From Verrucomicrobiota bacterium (GTDB lineage Bacteria; Verrucomicrobiota; Verrucomicrobiia; Chthoniobacterales; UBA10450), in the NCBI GenBank assembly GCA_003217965.1, contig QHNB01000232.1, forward strand, positions 1-15,117: 15,117 nucleotides of DNA, given 5' to 3'. Each line of letters opens with the position of its first letter. The stretch's first letter is position 1. Position numbers and translations under genes: made by a program. The notes beneath the pieces are model-generated. The model ran no database searches. It saw only the letters and a program-made list of their open reading frames with translations, and had not been told where the DNA came from. Positions 13,259 to 15,117 of the stretch are shown here, piece by piece.

Positions 13259-15117
13259 ATGGCCGAGAGTTTGTCATCTGATATCCAGCTCGAGATCGCA
13301 CATGTCTTGTTCATCGACATTGTCGGTTATTCCAAGCTTCTGATTGACGAGCAGCGCGAGTTGCAGCAGCAACTGAATCAAATTGTTCGAAATACCGATC
13401 AATTTCGCACGGCCGAGACAGCGGAAAAACTCGTTCGGCTTCCCACCGGCGATGGCATGGCGCTGGTGTTCTTCACCAGCCCGGAAGCCCCGGTCCAGTG
13501 CGCTTTACAGATAAGTGAGGCGTTGCAGAACCATCCTCAACTGCGACTTCGCATGGGGATCAATACCGGCCCGGTCAGCGGTGTCGCGGACGTGAACGAC
13601 AGGTCAAACGTTGCCGGAGCAGGAATCAACATCGCGCAGCGGGTAATGGATATGGGCGATGCCGGTCACATCCTTGTCTCGAAGCGCGCCGCCGAAGACT
13701 TGATTCAGTACCGGCAGTGGCAGGCGCATTTGCATGAGCTCGGTGAATTCGAAGGCAAACACGGGATAAAGATTTCAGTTGTTAACCTTTACACTGATAA
13801 GGCTGGCAACCCTCAGCTGCCCGAGAAGCTCAAACAACTTTCCCGCAAACAGGCTACCGCTCGCCGATTTAAGCGAATGTTGATAGCAGCTTTGCTGCTC
13901 TTCGCTCTCGCGCTGCCGCTCGGCACCTTGCTCCTTTTGCGCTATGGGTCGGCGAAGATGCCTGGCGGCGGCGCGGCCGAGGCCATTCTAAAAAAAAGCA
14001 TCGCGGTCCTTCCGTTCGCGAATATGAGCGAAGCCAAGGAAAATGCATTTTTTGCTGACGGAATTCAGGATGATATTCTCACGAGCCTTGCCAAAATCGA
14101 CGGCCTGCGGGTCATCAGTCGCACCAGTGTAATGGGATATCGCTCCGACGTTGCGCGGAATTTGCGCGACATCGGAAAAGCTCTTGGGGTAGCGAATGTG
14201 CTGGAGGGAAGTGTCCGTCGCGAAGGGAATCGCGTGGTCGTGAACGTGCAATTGATCGACGCACTGCATGATCGGCATCTCTGGGCAAATCGTTATGACC
14301 GCACCATTGCTGACTCGCTCGGCTTGCAGGGCGAGTTGGCCACCGAAATTGCTAAAGCGCTCAGGGCAACCCTCAGCCCTGACGAAAAAGCGCGCGTCGA
14401 AACGAAACCGACGGAGAACGCCGAGGCCTATGTCTTTTATTTGCGCGCAAATCAGATCGAACGCAATCCCGATACGTTGTTAGAAGACTACAAAACGGCT
14501 GAGCAGCTTTACATGCAGGCTATTGCGCTCGATCCGAATTTTGCCTTGGCCCACGCGCGCCTTGCCTCAACCTGCGGCGGAATCTTCCATTTTTACGAGC
14601 CGCTTGACAGTTGGAAAACAAAGGCGCGCGCGGAAGCGGAACTGGCCGTGCGTTTGCAACCAAATCTGGCCGAAGCCCATCTCGCAGTCGGTCAGTGCGC
14701 CTACTGGATCGATGAAGATTACGAACGTGCGCTCCGGGAGTTCGACCGGGCGGTACAATTGTCACCGAATAACGCGGATGTGCGCGTTTTTATTGCTTCG
14801 ATTAAGCGCCGGCAAGGTCATTGGCAGGAATCGCTCGACACTTTTGAAGCTGCGCAAAAAATCGATCCGCAGAACCCGAACATCGTGCGTAACCTCCTCT
14901 TCACGAATACGGCGATGCGTCGCTGGCCGGAAGCTTCGCGCGTCGCGGAACGATTCCGCGCCATGGCGCCAGCCTCCCTTGTCGCCAAGACTCAAAGCGG
15001 CTACGTCGATTTTTGGTGGAAGGGCAGCACCGCTCTTTTGAAATCGCTCGTCAGCGAAATTTCCACCGACCCGGACGGTGCGATTGCAACGGTAAGATGG
15101 GAGATTGCGATGATTAA
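13259..15117 (+). CDS. Class III adenylate/guanylate cyclase with TM, TolB-like domain and TPRs (3' end cut)
   Basis: 619 codons are visible and the frame is open at the right edge. Residues about 12-178 are a class III nucleotide cyclase domain: metal ligands D20 (VLFIDIVGYSKLL) and D65 (RLPTGDGMALVFF), LRMGINTGPV, and catalytic N124/R128 (AGAGINIAQRVMD). The substrate-selecting residues are not in classic form, so cAMP versus cGMP cannot be read. A TM helix follows at about 207-227 (MLIAALLLFALALPLGTLLLL). Residues 246-372 match the FlgO/TolB N-terminal-like region often joined to TPRs (KSIAVLPFANMSEAKENAFFADGIQDDILTSLAKI, VISRTSVMGYR, GVANVLEGSVRREGNRVVVNVQLIDA). TPR-like repeats run from about 386 to the edge, e.g. 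AEQLYMQAIALDPNFALAHARLA and ALREFDRAVQLSPNNADV. The cyclase would be cytoplasmic and the sensor part outside, giving a one-protein signalling unit. Confidence 0.92.
   Translation, partial: MAESLSSDIQLEIAHVLFIDIVGYSKLLIDEQRELQQQLNQIVRNTDQFRTAETAEKLVRLPTGDGMALVFFTSPEAPVQCALQISEALQNHPQLRLRMGINTGPVSGVADVNDRSNVAGAGINIAQRVMDMGDAGHILVSKRAAEDLIQYRQWQAHLHELGEFEGKHGIKISVVNLYTDKAGNPQLPEKLKQLSRKQATARRFKRMLIAALLLFALALPLGTLLLLRYGSAKMPGGGAAEAILKKSIAVLPFANMSEAKENAFFADGIQDDILTSLAKIDGLRVISRTSVMGYRSDVARNLRDIGKALGVANVLEGSVRREGNRVVVNVQLIDALHDRHLWANRYDRTIADSLGLQGELATEIAKALRATLSPDEKARVETKPTENAEAYVFYLRANQIERNPDTLLEDYKTAEQLYMQAIALDPNFALAHARLASTCGGIFHFYEPLDSWKTKARAEAELAVRLQPNLAEAHLAVGQCAYWIDEDYERALREFDRAVQLSPNNADVRVFIASIKRRQGHWQESLDTFEAAQKIDPQNPNIVRNLLFTNTAMRRWPEASRVAERFRAMAPASLVAKTQSGYVDFWWKGSTALLKSLVSEISTDPDGAIATVRWEIAMI

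Overview
The window is a gene-dense bacterial chromosome segment with GC in the mid-fifties by eye. No plasmid, phage, insertion sequence, CRISPR array, rRNA or tRNA signal was seen. The mix suggests a soil bacterium of the Verrucomicrobiota (Chthoniobacterales/Udaeobacter-like). It includes a plant/cyanobacterial-type IspH, a bacterial Ku, a cyclase-TolB-like-TPR receptor, many NTF2-like secreted proteins and small Cys-rich secreted peptides. This placement is inference from gene style and was not tested phylogenetically.

Layout. 1-5.3 kb: the C-terminal part of ispH, then ku (DNA end joining), a DoxX-family membrane protein closely followed by an exported dienelactone-hydrolase-like enzyme, a small membrane-anchored protein and a stand-alone receiver protein, all on +. 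The receiver gene converges on a DAACS-type transporter gene on -. That gene is divergent from a threonine synthase gene on + (5281-6459). 6.5-9.9 kb, all on -: two cysteine-rich small-protein genes with their own promoter, Shine-Dalgarno sequence and terminator, then a broken CrtI/PYROXD2-like flavoprotein gene followed by two NTF2-like genes, the last with a damaged C-terminus. 10-12.3 kb, on +: an exported protein joining a MORN-like region to a DUF4440 domain through a Thr/Pro-rich linker, then an NmrA-type NAD(P)-binding protein behind two adjacent palindromes. 12.6-15.1 kb: a secreted protein of unknown function on -, and divergently the first 619 residues of a class III cyclase/TolB-like/TPR receptor that runs off the window.

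The genes do not form one pathway; most are independent units. The most interesting part is the self-contained cassette at 9369-9945: a TTGACC-17-TGTTAT promoter, a 97-residue single-TM protein with CC and CCxxC motifs, a 42-residue secreted peptide whose mature part carries CC-x4-CC-x5-CC, and a strong intrinsic terminator. Next are the flavoprotein gene, which appears to have lost about 30 codons with a frame change, and the paired operator-like palindromes before the NmrA gene.
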